From Sphaerisporangium sp. (lineage in GTDB: Bacteria > Actinomycetota > Actinomycetes > Streptosporangiales > Streptosporangiaceae): a DNA stretch of 64,000 nucleotides. Shown here one piece after another: positions 24,600 through 32,104 of this stretch. Under the pieces are notes generated by a model. It was not told the origin of the DNA and did not search any database. It saw only the letters and a list, made by a program, of their open reading frames with translations. Made by a program: the position numbers and the translations under genes. How positions within the stretch are numbered: the first letter of the stretch is position 1; every line of letters begins with the position of its first letter. The stretch covers positions 26,974 through 90,973 of the forward strand of contig JAOPYI010000033.1 in assembly GCA_025964675.1 (NCBI GenBank), in the 5' to 3' direction.

Positions 24600-25070
24600 G
24601 TGGCGGGAGAGCTCACGAACGAGACCGTGGCGCGCTTGCGGGCAGCCGGACTGCGGGCCACGCGCCCCCGGCTCGCGGTGACCGAGGCGCTGCGGGCGAT
24701 GGGCGGACACCACACGGCCGACGATGTACACGCGCACCTGGTGGAGCACGGCATCGCGCTGCCCCGCACCAGCGTCTACAACTCGCTGGTGGCGTTGGCA
24801 GCCCTCGGCGTCGTCCTGCGCGCTGATGTGGGGCCGGGTGCGGCGGTCTACGAGGTCGCCGACATCTGGCACCACCATTTCGTCTGCCGGCGGTGCGGCC
24901 GTGTCAGCGACGTGCCCTGTCTTGCCGGCGCGAAGCCCTGTCTCACCCCGGGCGACGACGTGGGCCAGATCGACGAGGCGCAGGTGATCTTTCGCGGGAC
25001 CTGCCGCCACTGCCTCGCCGAGAGCGGCCCGGCCGGCCCCGACGAACCACGATCGGCGCCGAGTGGCTAG
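24600..25070 (+). CDS. Fur family transcriptional regulator (FurA/PerR-like)
   Basis: A 156-residue metalloregulator starting at GTG 24600. The winged-helix domain (LRAAGLRATRPRLAVTEALRAM to PRTSVYNSLVALAALGVV) is followed by the dimer/metal domain with the HHHFVC segment, CRRCG and CRHC, i.e. two CxxC pairs that bind structural zinc. It lies 30 bases upstream of a ferritin-like/VIT iron transporter, and the gap contains only the downstream ribosome-binding site, so the two form an iron or peroxide-stress operon behind the palindromic operator at 24555. PerR-like and iron-Fur functions cannot be separated by eye. Confidence 0.92.
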   Translation: MAGELTNETVARLRAAGLRATRPRLAVTEALRAMGGHHTADDVHAHLVEHGIALPRTSVYNSLVALAALGVVLRADVGPGAAVYEVADIWHHHFVCRRCGRVSDVPCLAGAKPCLTPGDDVGQIDEAQVIFRGTCRHCLAESGPAGPDEPRSAPSG

Positions 25071-25100
25071 CACACGGTGGCCGGGCAGGAGATCCAAGCC

Positions 25101-26273
25101 ATGAACGCCGAGACCCACGACGCTGACACTCACGACGACGGCGCCCGCGATGACCGGCACGCGGCCGCACGCTTCCGCAATGCACTCGACTCGGAGCGAC
25201 GGAGCGCGGCCCTATACCGGGGGCTCGCCGCGGGTGCCACCGGAGAGCGACAGCAGATCTTCCTGGAGCTCGCCGCGGTGGAGGAACGGCACGCCGCGCA
25301 CTGGGCGGACAAGCTCACAGCCCTCGGCGAGCGCGTCCCCGAACCCGGCGGACCTGGACTGCGTACCCGGCTGCTGTCCTGGCTGGCCCGCCGGTTCTCC
25401 GTCGACACGGTGCTGCCGTTCGTGGAGCGCGCCGAGCATGCCGACGCCGGCCTGTACGACGCTGACCCCGACGCCGCACCGGGGATGGCCGTCGACGAGC
25501 GCTCGCACGCCCGCGTGCTCACACGACTGCGCGACGAGGAACCGGGTGACACCGCCGAGGGCGGCCGGGGTATCGCCCGGCGTGAGCGCTGGCACCGCAG
25601 CGACCGCTCCGGCGCACTGCGTGCCGCCGTGTTCGGCGTCAACGACGGCCTGGTCTCCAACACCTCCCTGGTGATGGGGTTCGCCGGATCCGGAGCCGCC
25701 CGCACCACCATCCTGTTCGCCGGGCTCGCCGGGTTGCTCGCCGGCGCCTTTTCGATGGCCGTTGGCGAGTACATCTCCATGCGCAGCCAGCGGGAGGCCT
25801 ACGAACACGAGATCGCCCTGGAGGCCGAGGAACTCCGCGACGATCCCGAAGCCGAGGCCGAAGAGCTGGCGCTGATCTACCGGGCCAAGGGCCTGGAGGC
25901 CGAGGAGGCCCAGCGCGTCGCCACGACGATCATGAAGAACCACGAGACCGCTCTTGCGACCATGGCACGCGAGGAACTCGGGCTCGACCCCGAGGAACTC
26001 GGTTCGCCGTGGTCGGCGGCCGTGTCCAGCCTCATCGCCTTCGCCCTCGGCGCCGTCGTGGTCGTCATTCCCTACCTGTTCGGCGGGGGCACGACCGCGC
26101 TGGTCACCGCGGTCTTCCTGGCCGCCGGAGCCCTGTTCACGGTCGGCTCCGCCCTCGGGCTGCTCAACGGAAGGGCACCCCTGCGCTCCGGTGCACGCCA
26201 GCTCTTCATCGGCGGAGCCGCCGCCCTGGTCGTGTACTTCATCGGGCACGCGGTGGGCATCAGCGGCGTCTGA
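25101..26273 (+). CDS. Ferritin-like domain / VIT1-CCC1 family iron transporter (MbfA-like)
   Basis: Membrane protein of 390 residues. Residues about 25-140 form a rubrerythrin/ferritin-like di-iron helical domain (RFRNALDSERRSAALYR, LELAAVEERHAAHW with ExxH, DERSHARVL). Residues about 165-390 form the VIT domain: FGVNDGLVSNTSLVMGFAGSG, the GAFSMAVGEYISMRSQ helix, a charged Glu-rich metal-binding loop and three C-terminal helices. This fusion is that of MbfA, which in Bradyrhizobium and Agrobacterium exports iron and protects against peroxide. ATG 25101 follows GGAG; an earlier in-frame GTG is less likely. The Fur-type gene upstream probably controls it, giving a self-contained iron-detoxification unit. 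Confidence 0.92.
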   Translation: MNAETHDADTHDDGARDDRHAAARFRNALDSERRSAALYRGLAAGATGERQQIFLELAAVEERHAAHWADKLTALGERVPEPGGPGLRTRLLSWLARRFSVDTVLPFVERAEHADAGLYDADPDAAPGMAVDERSHARVLTRLRDEEPGDTAEGGRGIARRERWHRSDRSGALRAAVFGVNDGLVSNTSLVMGFAGSGAARTTILFAGLAGLLAGAFSMAVGEYISMRSQREAYEHEIALEAEELRDDPEAEAEELALIYRAKGLEAEEAQRVATTIMKNHETALATMAREELGLDPEELGSPWSAAVSSLIAFALGAVVVVIPYLFGGGTTALVTAVFLAAGALFTVGSALGLLNGRAPLRSGARQLFIGGAAALVVYFIGHAVGISGV

Positions 26274-26328
26274 GTCGGCCTTGTCCCACCATGCCGCAGG
26301 CTCCACCAGCGGGCCCGCGGGAGATGTG

Positions 26329-26372
26329 CTGAAGGCGTCCCGGTGAGAATGTTCTCAGCGGGACGCCTTCAG
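26329..26372. terminator. Long near-perfect bidirectional terminator hairpin
   Basis: Fourteen perfect base pairs (26329-26342 with 26359-26372), then a G-G mismatch, then TGAGAA pairing with TTCTCA around a two-base centre, so the 44-base element is almost entirely self-complementary. It lies between the convergent iron transporter and beta-propeller genes. Confidence 0.8.
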
Positions 26373-26453
26373 CCGGCGACTGTCAAAGACGGCCGGTTTC
26401 AGGGTCGGCCGGGGGCCGCCCCGCGAGGGCGGTCTCCCGGGATCGTCCCTCGG

Positions 26454-28886
26454 TCAGCCTTTCGCGATCGGCAGCTTCCATACGCTGCGGCCGAACGTCG
26501 CGGCGTAGATGCTCTGGTCATCACCGGTGATCTTGATGTCCAGGACCGGGGTGTTGGGAAGGCCCGTACCGAGGGTCTTCCAGTTCTTCTTGCCGTTCTT
26601 GTCGTAGAAGACGCCGAAGTCCGTGGCCGCGTACAGCTGGTCGTGCGGCTGGTCGTAGACGATCATCTCGACCGGCGCGTTGGGCAGCTTGCCGCTGATG
26701 TTGTGCCAGCTGCTGCCGCCGTCGGTGGTCTCCCACACGTTCGCCGCGTCGTATCCTTCGCGGTAACCGGAGAAGGCGACGTACACGTGGCCGGCGTCGG
26801 TGGGGTCGACCACGATGGCGTTGACCCACCGCTGGGGCAGGCCCTTCCCGGTGAACTCCGTCCAGTGGGCACCGAGGTCGCTCGTCTTCCAGACTCGTCC
26901 GGTGTCGGTGCCAAGGTAGATCGTGTTGGGGTCGGTCTTGGCGGGGGCGATCCAGGAGATCGTCGAGTACTGGTTGGAGTAGAACGGCCCCTTGTCATTC
27001 TCCTCGGGCGGCACCGGTCCGGTCAGGTAGTCCGGGTCCGGAGGGCTGATCTGGGTGAACGTGGCGCCCCGGTCGGTGGAGCGGTCGAGCACGTTTCCGC
27101 CGAAGTACACGACGTCGGGGTTGGTCGGGTCCAGCACGATCGGCGCGTCGGTGGTGATCCGGGACGAGTGCCGGGTTCCGAAGCCGAACGTCTTGGACAC
27201 CCCACCGGCGTCCTCGTGCCGGCGACACGATCCCACCTGCGAGCACTCGTAGTAGACATTGTGATCGGTGTAGTCGATGAGCACCTCGTGGCCGTCACCA
27301 CCACCGTAGGCGTTCCACTGCGACAGATCCGACGGGGGCGAGGTGTTGGTCCACGTGCGCACGCTGCCGTTGTCCTGCAGTCCGGTCGCGAGCCTGGTCG
27401 GGTCGTCGGCGGCCACCGCCAAGTGGTACGACTGGTTCCACGGCTCGTACGACGCGTGCTTCCAGGTCCTGTTGGCACCGTTCCCTTCCGAGCGGTAGAT
27501 GCCACCGTCATTGCCGAGGTAGACCCGGTTCGCGACGTTGGGGTCCCACTGCATCGCGTGCTGGTCGGCATGCACGCTGCCGGAGTTGTGCCAGGTCTGG
27601 CCGCCGTCGTTCGACTCACGCAGGTTCACGTCGGCGGAGAACAGATGCGTCTGGTCCTTGGGGTCGACCCAGATGCGCCCGAACCACCACTGGTAACCAC
27701 CAGAGCCACCTGGCCGCCCGCCGCGCACGAAGGAGTCACCGCCGTCGTCGGAGACGTAGAAACCCTTGTCCGGACCATACGGCGTGCCGAACACGATGTA
27801 GACGCGGTCGGGGTTGGACGGTGCCAGCGCGAGGCCGATGCGTCCGAGACTCGCGTCGCTCTTCAGGCCCGTGCCGGTCTGGTCGTAGTCCGACAGCGGC
27901 CCGACGATGTTCTCCAGCCGCTTCCAGGTGTCACCGCCGTCATCGGAACGGAACAGTCCAGAACCGACACCGCCGTACGTACGGGCGCCGTTGTTGCGCT
28001 TGTGATCCCACAGCGCGGCGAAGACCCGGTTGTGGTTGGTCGGGTCGATGGCCAGGTCGATACCACCGGTCGTGTCGTTGACCGGGGCGAGCACCAATTT
28101 CCAGTCCTTACCGCCGTCGCCGACGCGGTAGATGCCGCGCTGGGAGACCGACTTCGAGATCGACCCCGACGCCGCGACGAAGATCCGGTTCGGGTCCGTG
28201 GGGTCGACGACGATCCGGCCGATCGCCGCACTGTCCACGAGACCCCACTGCTGCCACGTGGTCCCGCCATCGGTGGATTTGTAGATGCCGTTGCCGAAGT
28301 AGGTGAGGCCACCGCCTGACGGGTTCGCCTCGCCGGTGCCCGCCCACAAGGTGCCGTCCTGACCGATGGCGAGAGCACCCATCGTCTGCGTCACGTCGTT
28401 GGGCCAACTCGGCCGCCACGTGTCGCCGGCGTCGGTGCTCTTCCACACCCCACCACCGGACACGGCCGTGTACAGGGTGTCGGCGTGGCTCGGGTCGACG
28501 ACCAGGTCGACCACCCGGCCACCGACGTTCGACGGCCCGATCGGGGCCCAGGCGCCACCGGTGCCCTTACCGAGCGCCTTCGCCTGCTTGATCGATTGCG
28601 CGACCTGCTCCTGGGTCACGTTCTGACCCGAGGTCCACTTCAGGGTGAGGTAGTCGGCCGGATCCTGAGGTCCGCCCTCCCCTTCCTCGCCCTCTTCGTT
28701 GTTCTGCTGCCCGGCATCTCCCTCGACTTGTTTCTTGTCTTGGGTCATCCCCGCGGCTTGAGGAGTGGCCTGAGTATCGGCAGAAGCCACCAGCCGCTGT
28801 ATCCCGAACGCCGCCATGGCGAGAACCAGGCATGCGGCCAAGGCGATCGGTAGCCATTTCGTGCGGGAAGTCGTTGTCCGCTTCAT
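26454..28886 (-). CDS. Secreted VPS10/sortilin-like beta-propeller protein with BNR/Asp-box repeats
   Basis: An 810-residue exported protein. A basic N-terminus and a hydrophobic segment (about 11-33) form a signal peptide or anchor. A Gln/Glu-rich linker (about 40-75) follows, then about nine Asp-box repeats of the form S-x-D-x-G-x-[ST]-W/F, for example KSTDAGDTW, KSTDGGTTW, RSDDGGDTW, VSDDGGDSF, KTSDLGAHW and ETTDGGSSW. These build one or two large propellers as in sialidase-like and sortilin-like proteins. The remaining VVVDPTDPNR-type strands repeat with them. No sialidase active-site arginine triad could be recognised, so binding rather than hydrolysis is likely. Start ATG 28886. The neighbouring upstream gene is also a secreted propeller protein. 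Confidence 0.9.
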   Translation of the reverse strand: MKRTTTSRTKWLPIALAACLVLAMAAFGIQRLVASADTQATPQAAGMTQDKKQVEGDAGQQNNEEGEEGEGGPQDPADYLTLKWTSGQNVTQEQVAQSIKQAKALGKGTGGAWAPIGPSNVGGRVVDLVVDPSHADTLYTAVSGGGVWKSTDAGDTWRPSWPNDVTQTMGALAIGQDGTLWAGTGEANPSGGGLTYFGNGIYKSTDGGTTWQQWGLVDSAAIGRIVVDPTDPNRIFVAASGSISKSVSQRGIYRVGDGGKDWKLVLAPVNDTTGGIDLAIDPTNHNRVFAALWDHKRNNGARTYGGVGSGLFRSDDGGDTWKRLENIVGPLSDYDQTGTGLKSDASLGRIGLALAPSNPDRVYIVFGTPYGPDKGFYVSDDGGDSFVRGGRPGGSGGYQWWFGRIWVDPKDQTHLFSADVNLRESNDGGQTWHNSGSVHADQHAMQWDPNVANRVYLGNDGGIYRSEGNGANRTWKHASYEPWNQSYHLAVAADDPTRLATGLQDNGSVRTWTNTSPPSDLSQWNAYGGGDGHEVLIDYTDHNVYYECSQVGSCRRHEDAGGVSKTFGFGTRHSSRITTDAPIVLDPTNPDVVYFGGNVLDRSTDRGATFTQISPPDPDYLTGPVPPEENDKGPFYSNQYSTISWIAPAKTDPNTIYLGTDTGRVWKTSDLGAHWTEFTGKGLPQRWVNAIVVDPTDAGHVYVAFSGYREGYDAANVWETTDGGSSWHNISGKLPNAPVEMIVYDQPHDQLYAATDFGVFYDKNGKKNWKTLGTGLPNTPVLDIKITGDDQSIYAATFGRSVWKLPIAKG

Positions 28887-28906
28887 TTACGAAACCCCTG
28901 TCCGTT

Positions 28907-28936
28907 AAGCCGCCAATGGCGGCCGTCAGGCGGCTT
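28907..28936. repeat. Hairpin upstream of the Asp-box propeller gene
   Basis: AAGCCGCC at 28907-28914 pairs perfectly with GGCGGCTT at 28929-28936. It lies 20 bases upstream of the propeller start, so it could be a leader hairpin affecting expression or a late terminator for the upstream gene. Confidence 0.45.
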
Positions 28937-29301
28937 GGTGGCAGGGAATCGCTACTCAGTGACGCCTTGCCGCCGAAACCACCGAAACATGGGGCCTTTC
29001 ACCGTGCTGGAGCTGGCTGGTCTTCCCGGAACAGCACAGATACCTTCAGATGTAAGCAAGCCTCTCAATAGCTAATAAAAGGATTTAAGACCCCATAAGG
29101 GTCAAGTATGTGGATACTCCATAAAGGTTGCATATCGGTCACGTAACCGGCTGGCGACGATGTCGATCTTCACGGCCGAGGATGTGCAACTACATACCCT
29201 TTTAGTGCTATTAGTCACAAAACATAACAAATGTCTGTTTCAATGCCCACGCCGACAGGTGAAGACGCGTGCGGAGCCGCTGGTAGGGCACCACAGGCGT
29301 G
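28937..29301. other. Intergenic region with an AT-rich island
   Basis: The stretch 29040-29240 is markedly AT-richer than its surroundings (runs such as AATAAAAGGATTTAAG and CACAAAACATAACAAATG), in a genome of very high GC. It probably holds the promoter of the propeller gene on the minus strand. No protein-like frame or repeat was recognised, and open frames crossing it on the plus strand have the composition of antisense frames. Confidence 0.45.
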
Positions 29302-29331
29302 GGGCCGGCGTTCCTCTCGGTACGCCGGCCC
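29302..29331. terminator. Terminator after the propeller-phosphoesterase gene
   Basis: Ten perfect base pairs, GGGCCGGCGT (29302-29311) with ACGCCGGCCC (29322-29331), ten-base loop, 36 bases after the stop of the minus-strand gene. Confidence 0.7.
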
Positions 29332-29366
29332 GTCGCGGGGGTCGTCAGATGCTCACCCTGCCCGGC

Positions 29367-31895
29367 TCAGTCGCCTTTCGCCTTCTGGCCACCGTGGCCG
29401 AACACGTTGTGCTGCGGCGCGGGGACCTTCGCGTTCGGTCCGTAGACCGACCGGTAGATCTCCTGGTTGAGAACCTCTTCCGGCACGCTGTCCGGGGTGC
29501 CGGACATGTTCTGCGGCTTCATCTGGGACTGCGCCTTCGCCGGATTCTTCTCGGTGAGCGGCTGCGCCGGTGTCAGTGCGGTGTACTGCGTCAGGTTCGG
29601 CTTGGCGCCGAACGACCAGATCATGGGCATCGCGGCGGAGTCGTACTGTGTCAGCGGGCCAAGGCCCACCAGCAGCTCCATGGTCCGCAGCATGGAGACC
29701 TGACTGTAGAAGTGCGAATCGACGGTCCCGCGCTGGGTGTAGGGGCTGATGACCAGCCCCACCGAACGGTGCGAGTCGACGTGGTCGGGCCCGTCCTGTG
29801 CGTCGTCCTCGGTGACGAAGATGGCTGTGTCGTTCCAGTACTTCGAGTGCGACACCGTCTCCACGATCTTGCCGAGGGCAAGGTCGTTGTCCGCGACCAT
29901 CGCCTTCGGGCTCGACGCACCCGGGGCGAGGCCCGCGGTGTGGTCCCGCGGCAGGTCGACGAACTGCCACGTCGGCAGGTTGTCGTGCGCCACGTAGGAG
30001 TCGAACTCCTTCTTCCACTCCTGGTATCGCGACTGGTCGGTGATGTTCATGTCGAACCACGGGTAGGCGTGGTCGGTGTTGTGGTCGAGCAGCGGCTCGT
30101 AGGCGCAGTACTGACCGGCCGGGCACTTCACCTGGTTGGCAGAGCTGAACCAGCTCGAAGGCACCGAATGCATGCCGTAGTGGCGGATGCTCTGGCCGGC
30201 CGCGTGCGCGGCGTCCCAGAGGAACGCCTTCGTCGGGTCGGCGTTACCGGCCGTCACCGCGGAGTCCAGGTAGCCGGAGGAGTCATAGACGGCCCCGTTG
30301 CCGGCATAGCCCTGGTGGGTGGCCAGCTGGTTGAAGGGGTTGGAGTTGGCCTCCGTCGCCCAGTCCCAGCCGTCCTGGCTGACCTCGCCGTCCATGTAGT
30401 AATTGTCCAGGGTGACGAACTTTCCGGCGAGCGCGTGCTGGTTCGGCGTCACGTTGTTGCCGAAGACCGCCAGCTTCGGATCGCCGTTGCCCTTGCCAAG
30501 GTCGCCGAAGACCTGGTCGTAGGTCCGGTTCTCCTTGACGACGTAGATGACGTGCTTGATCGGCGACTTCTGGCCGGCGTGCCGCGGCACGATCGTGCCC
30601 GGGTTCGCGCCGGTGAAGCCGCGGACCTTGTCACGCTGCTGGGTGTCGTTGTTGGCCTGTACCTGGCGCGTGTACTTTTCCAGTTGCGCCGAGGCGGGCA
30701 TCGGTACGACCTGCAGGAAGCCCTTGAGCTGGCTCTCGATGTAGGGGAAATCGGTCGGGTCGCCGGCGGCATTTCCCACGTTCGGCCCGGTGCCCAGTCC
30801 CTTGGCGTCAGCGATCAGCAGCCGGGAGCCGTCCTTGGGGACCTGGACGCCGGTCGGGTACCAGGCGGTCGGGATCAGGCCCTTGACCCGCCCGAACTCC
30901 CTGCCGACGTCGATCAAGGCGACGTCGTTGTTGCCGGAGTCGGCGACGTAGAGCGTGTTCCCGTCGGCCGACAGGTCCAGCCCGGTGGGTGAGGTGCCCG
31001 CCTTGGCGCCGCGGTACGGCGCCACCGAAATCGTGCCAGTGACCTTGTTGGCCGTGGTGTCGATGACCGAGACCGAGTCGCTGTCGCCGTTGGAGACGAA
31101 GACCCGATGCCGCGGGGCGTCGGTGAGCAGGAAGTTCGGGTGGGTGCCGACCTTGATCGTGCCCTTCGGGGTGACGGTCGCACCGTCCACCGCGAAGACC
31201 GACACGGTGTCGCCGGCCTGGTTGGACACGTATGCGGTCTTGCCGTCACCGGACAGGGTGACGCCGAACGGGTACTCCCCGGCCGGAGCCGACGTGGTGG
31301 TGCCCGAGGCGACGTCGATGGCGTACAGCTTGCCTGCGTACTGTCCGACGACGTACACGATCTTGTCATCCGGGGATGGCGCCACCGACTGCGGTTCCGT
31401 GCCGTCCGGCAGGGCCAGCGTTCGGCTCAGGGCCAGTTTGCGCGCCGCGGCGTCCCACGTGAAGACGAGAACCGAGTGCTTGCCCGCCGTGGCGAGGAAC
31501 ACCTTGGTGCCATCGTGGCTGAACGCGATGCCGGGCGAGGTGCCCTCCTGCTTACCCGAGGCGTCCGGGTCGAGTTCGTACTCCTGCAACGTCTCGCCGG
31601 TCCTGGCGTCGAGAACCTCGACGGCCTGGCGATTGTTCGCGTTTCGGATGATGGACGGCAGGAGGACCGCCCGCTCGTCCGGGGAGAGTACGGCGTTGGC
31701 GGGAAAGAAGCCGGCCGGCTTCGTGACGCCCGCGGGTGTCACGCGCCAGCCGGAGGGGGTGAAAGCGGTGCCGTCGGGGCTGGGGCCAGGATGGTCGCCG
31801 GATCCGGCGAGACCGGACGCGACGCCGACTCCAGCGATGAGGGTCACCCCGAGGACGGCCGCGAGCATGCCCGGCCGATGTATGCGGAAAGCCAC
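29367..31895 (-). CDS. Secreted YVTN-type beta-propeller fused to an alkaline-phosphatase-like phosphoesterase
   Basis: An 842-residue exported protein. The signal segment (MLAAVLGVTLIAGVGVASGLAG) is followed by a seven-bladed YVTN/YncE propeller (about 50-400) with strands such as SPDDKIVYVVGQYAGKLYAID and LSADGNTLYVADSGNNDVALID. From about residue 455 there is a phosphoesterase domain of the phospholipase C/acid phosphatase class: KHVIYVVKENRTYDQVFGD near the metal site, VTLDNYYMDGEVSQDG and IFVTEDDAQDGPDHVDSHRSV. It probably hydrolyses phosphate esters outside the cell. The GTG at 31895 is taken because GGAGG lies nine bases upstream; a longer frame adds 26 residues with no signal character. 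The downstream gene is another propeller protein. Confidence 0.91.
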   Translation of the reverse strand: MAFRIHRPGMLAAVLGVTLIAGVGVASGLAGSGDHPGPSPDGTAFTPSGWRVTPAGVTKPAGFFPANAVLSPDERAVLLPSIIRNANNRQAVEVLDARTGETLQEYELDPDASGKQEGTSPGIAFSHDGTKVFLATAGKHSVLVFTWDAAARKLALSRTLALPDGTEPQSVAPSPDDKIVYVVGQYAGKLYAIDVASGTTTSAPAGEYPFGVTLSGDGKTAYVSNQAGDTVSVFAVDGATVTPKGTIKVGTHPNFLLTDAPRHRVFVSNGDSDSVSVIDTTANKVTGTISVAPYRGAKAGTSPTGLDLSADGNTLYVADSGNNDVALIDVGREFGRVKGLIPTAWYPTGVQVPKDGSRLLIADAKGLGTGPNVGNAAGDPTDFPYIESQLKGFLQVVPMPASAQLEKYTRQVQANNDTQQRDKVRGFTGANPGTIVPRHAGQKSPIKHVIYVVKENRTYDQVFGDLGKGNGDPKLAVFGNNVTPNQHALAGKFVTLDNYYMDGEVSQDGWDWATEANSNPFNQLATHQGYAGNGAVYDSSGYLDSAVTAGNADPTKAFLWDAAHAAGQSIRHYGMHSVPSSWFSSANQVKCPAGQYCAYEPLLDHNTDHAYPWFDMNITDQSRYQEWKKEFDSYVAHDNLPTWQFVDLPRDHTAGLAPGASSPKAMVADNDLALGKIVETVSHSKYWNDTAIFVTEDDAQDGPDHVDSHRSVGLVISPYTQRGTVDSHFYSQVSMLRTMELLVGLGPLTQYDSAAMPMIWSFGAKPNLTQYTALTPAQPLTEKNPAKAQSQMKPQNMSGTPDSVPEEVLNQEIYRSVYGPNAKVPAPQHNVFGHGGQKAKGD

Positions 31896-32104
31896 GTCTG
31901 CGAACCTCCATGGATCAGTGGGAGGGCCCCGAAGCGAAGGCCAAGAGTCAAAGATCGTGGAGATGCGTGGCATGCCGATGTGCGGAGTCTTACCAATCGA
32001 TAGCCGCTATGGAAAAATCAGCGCTTTCCACCACCAAAAGGATATTAGGGAACATCTTTCCTGATGACGGACAAACCACCGGTAAATCGCGGCAGCAGGT
32101 GCCC

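Noticed and set aside
26343..30992. Very long plus-strand frames (about 610-660 codons) antisense to the secreted propeller genes
   Set aside because: They mirror the propeller proteins, with Val/Gly/Arg-rich composition and no ribosome-binding sites or recognisable motifs.
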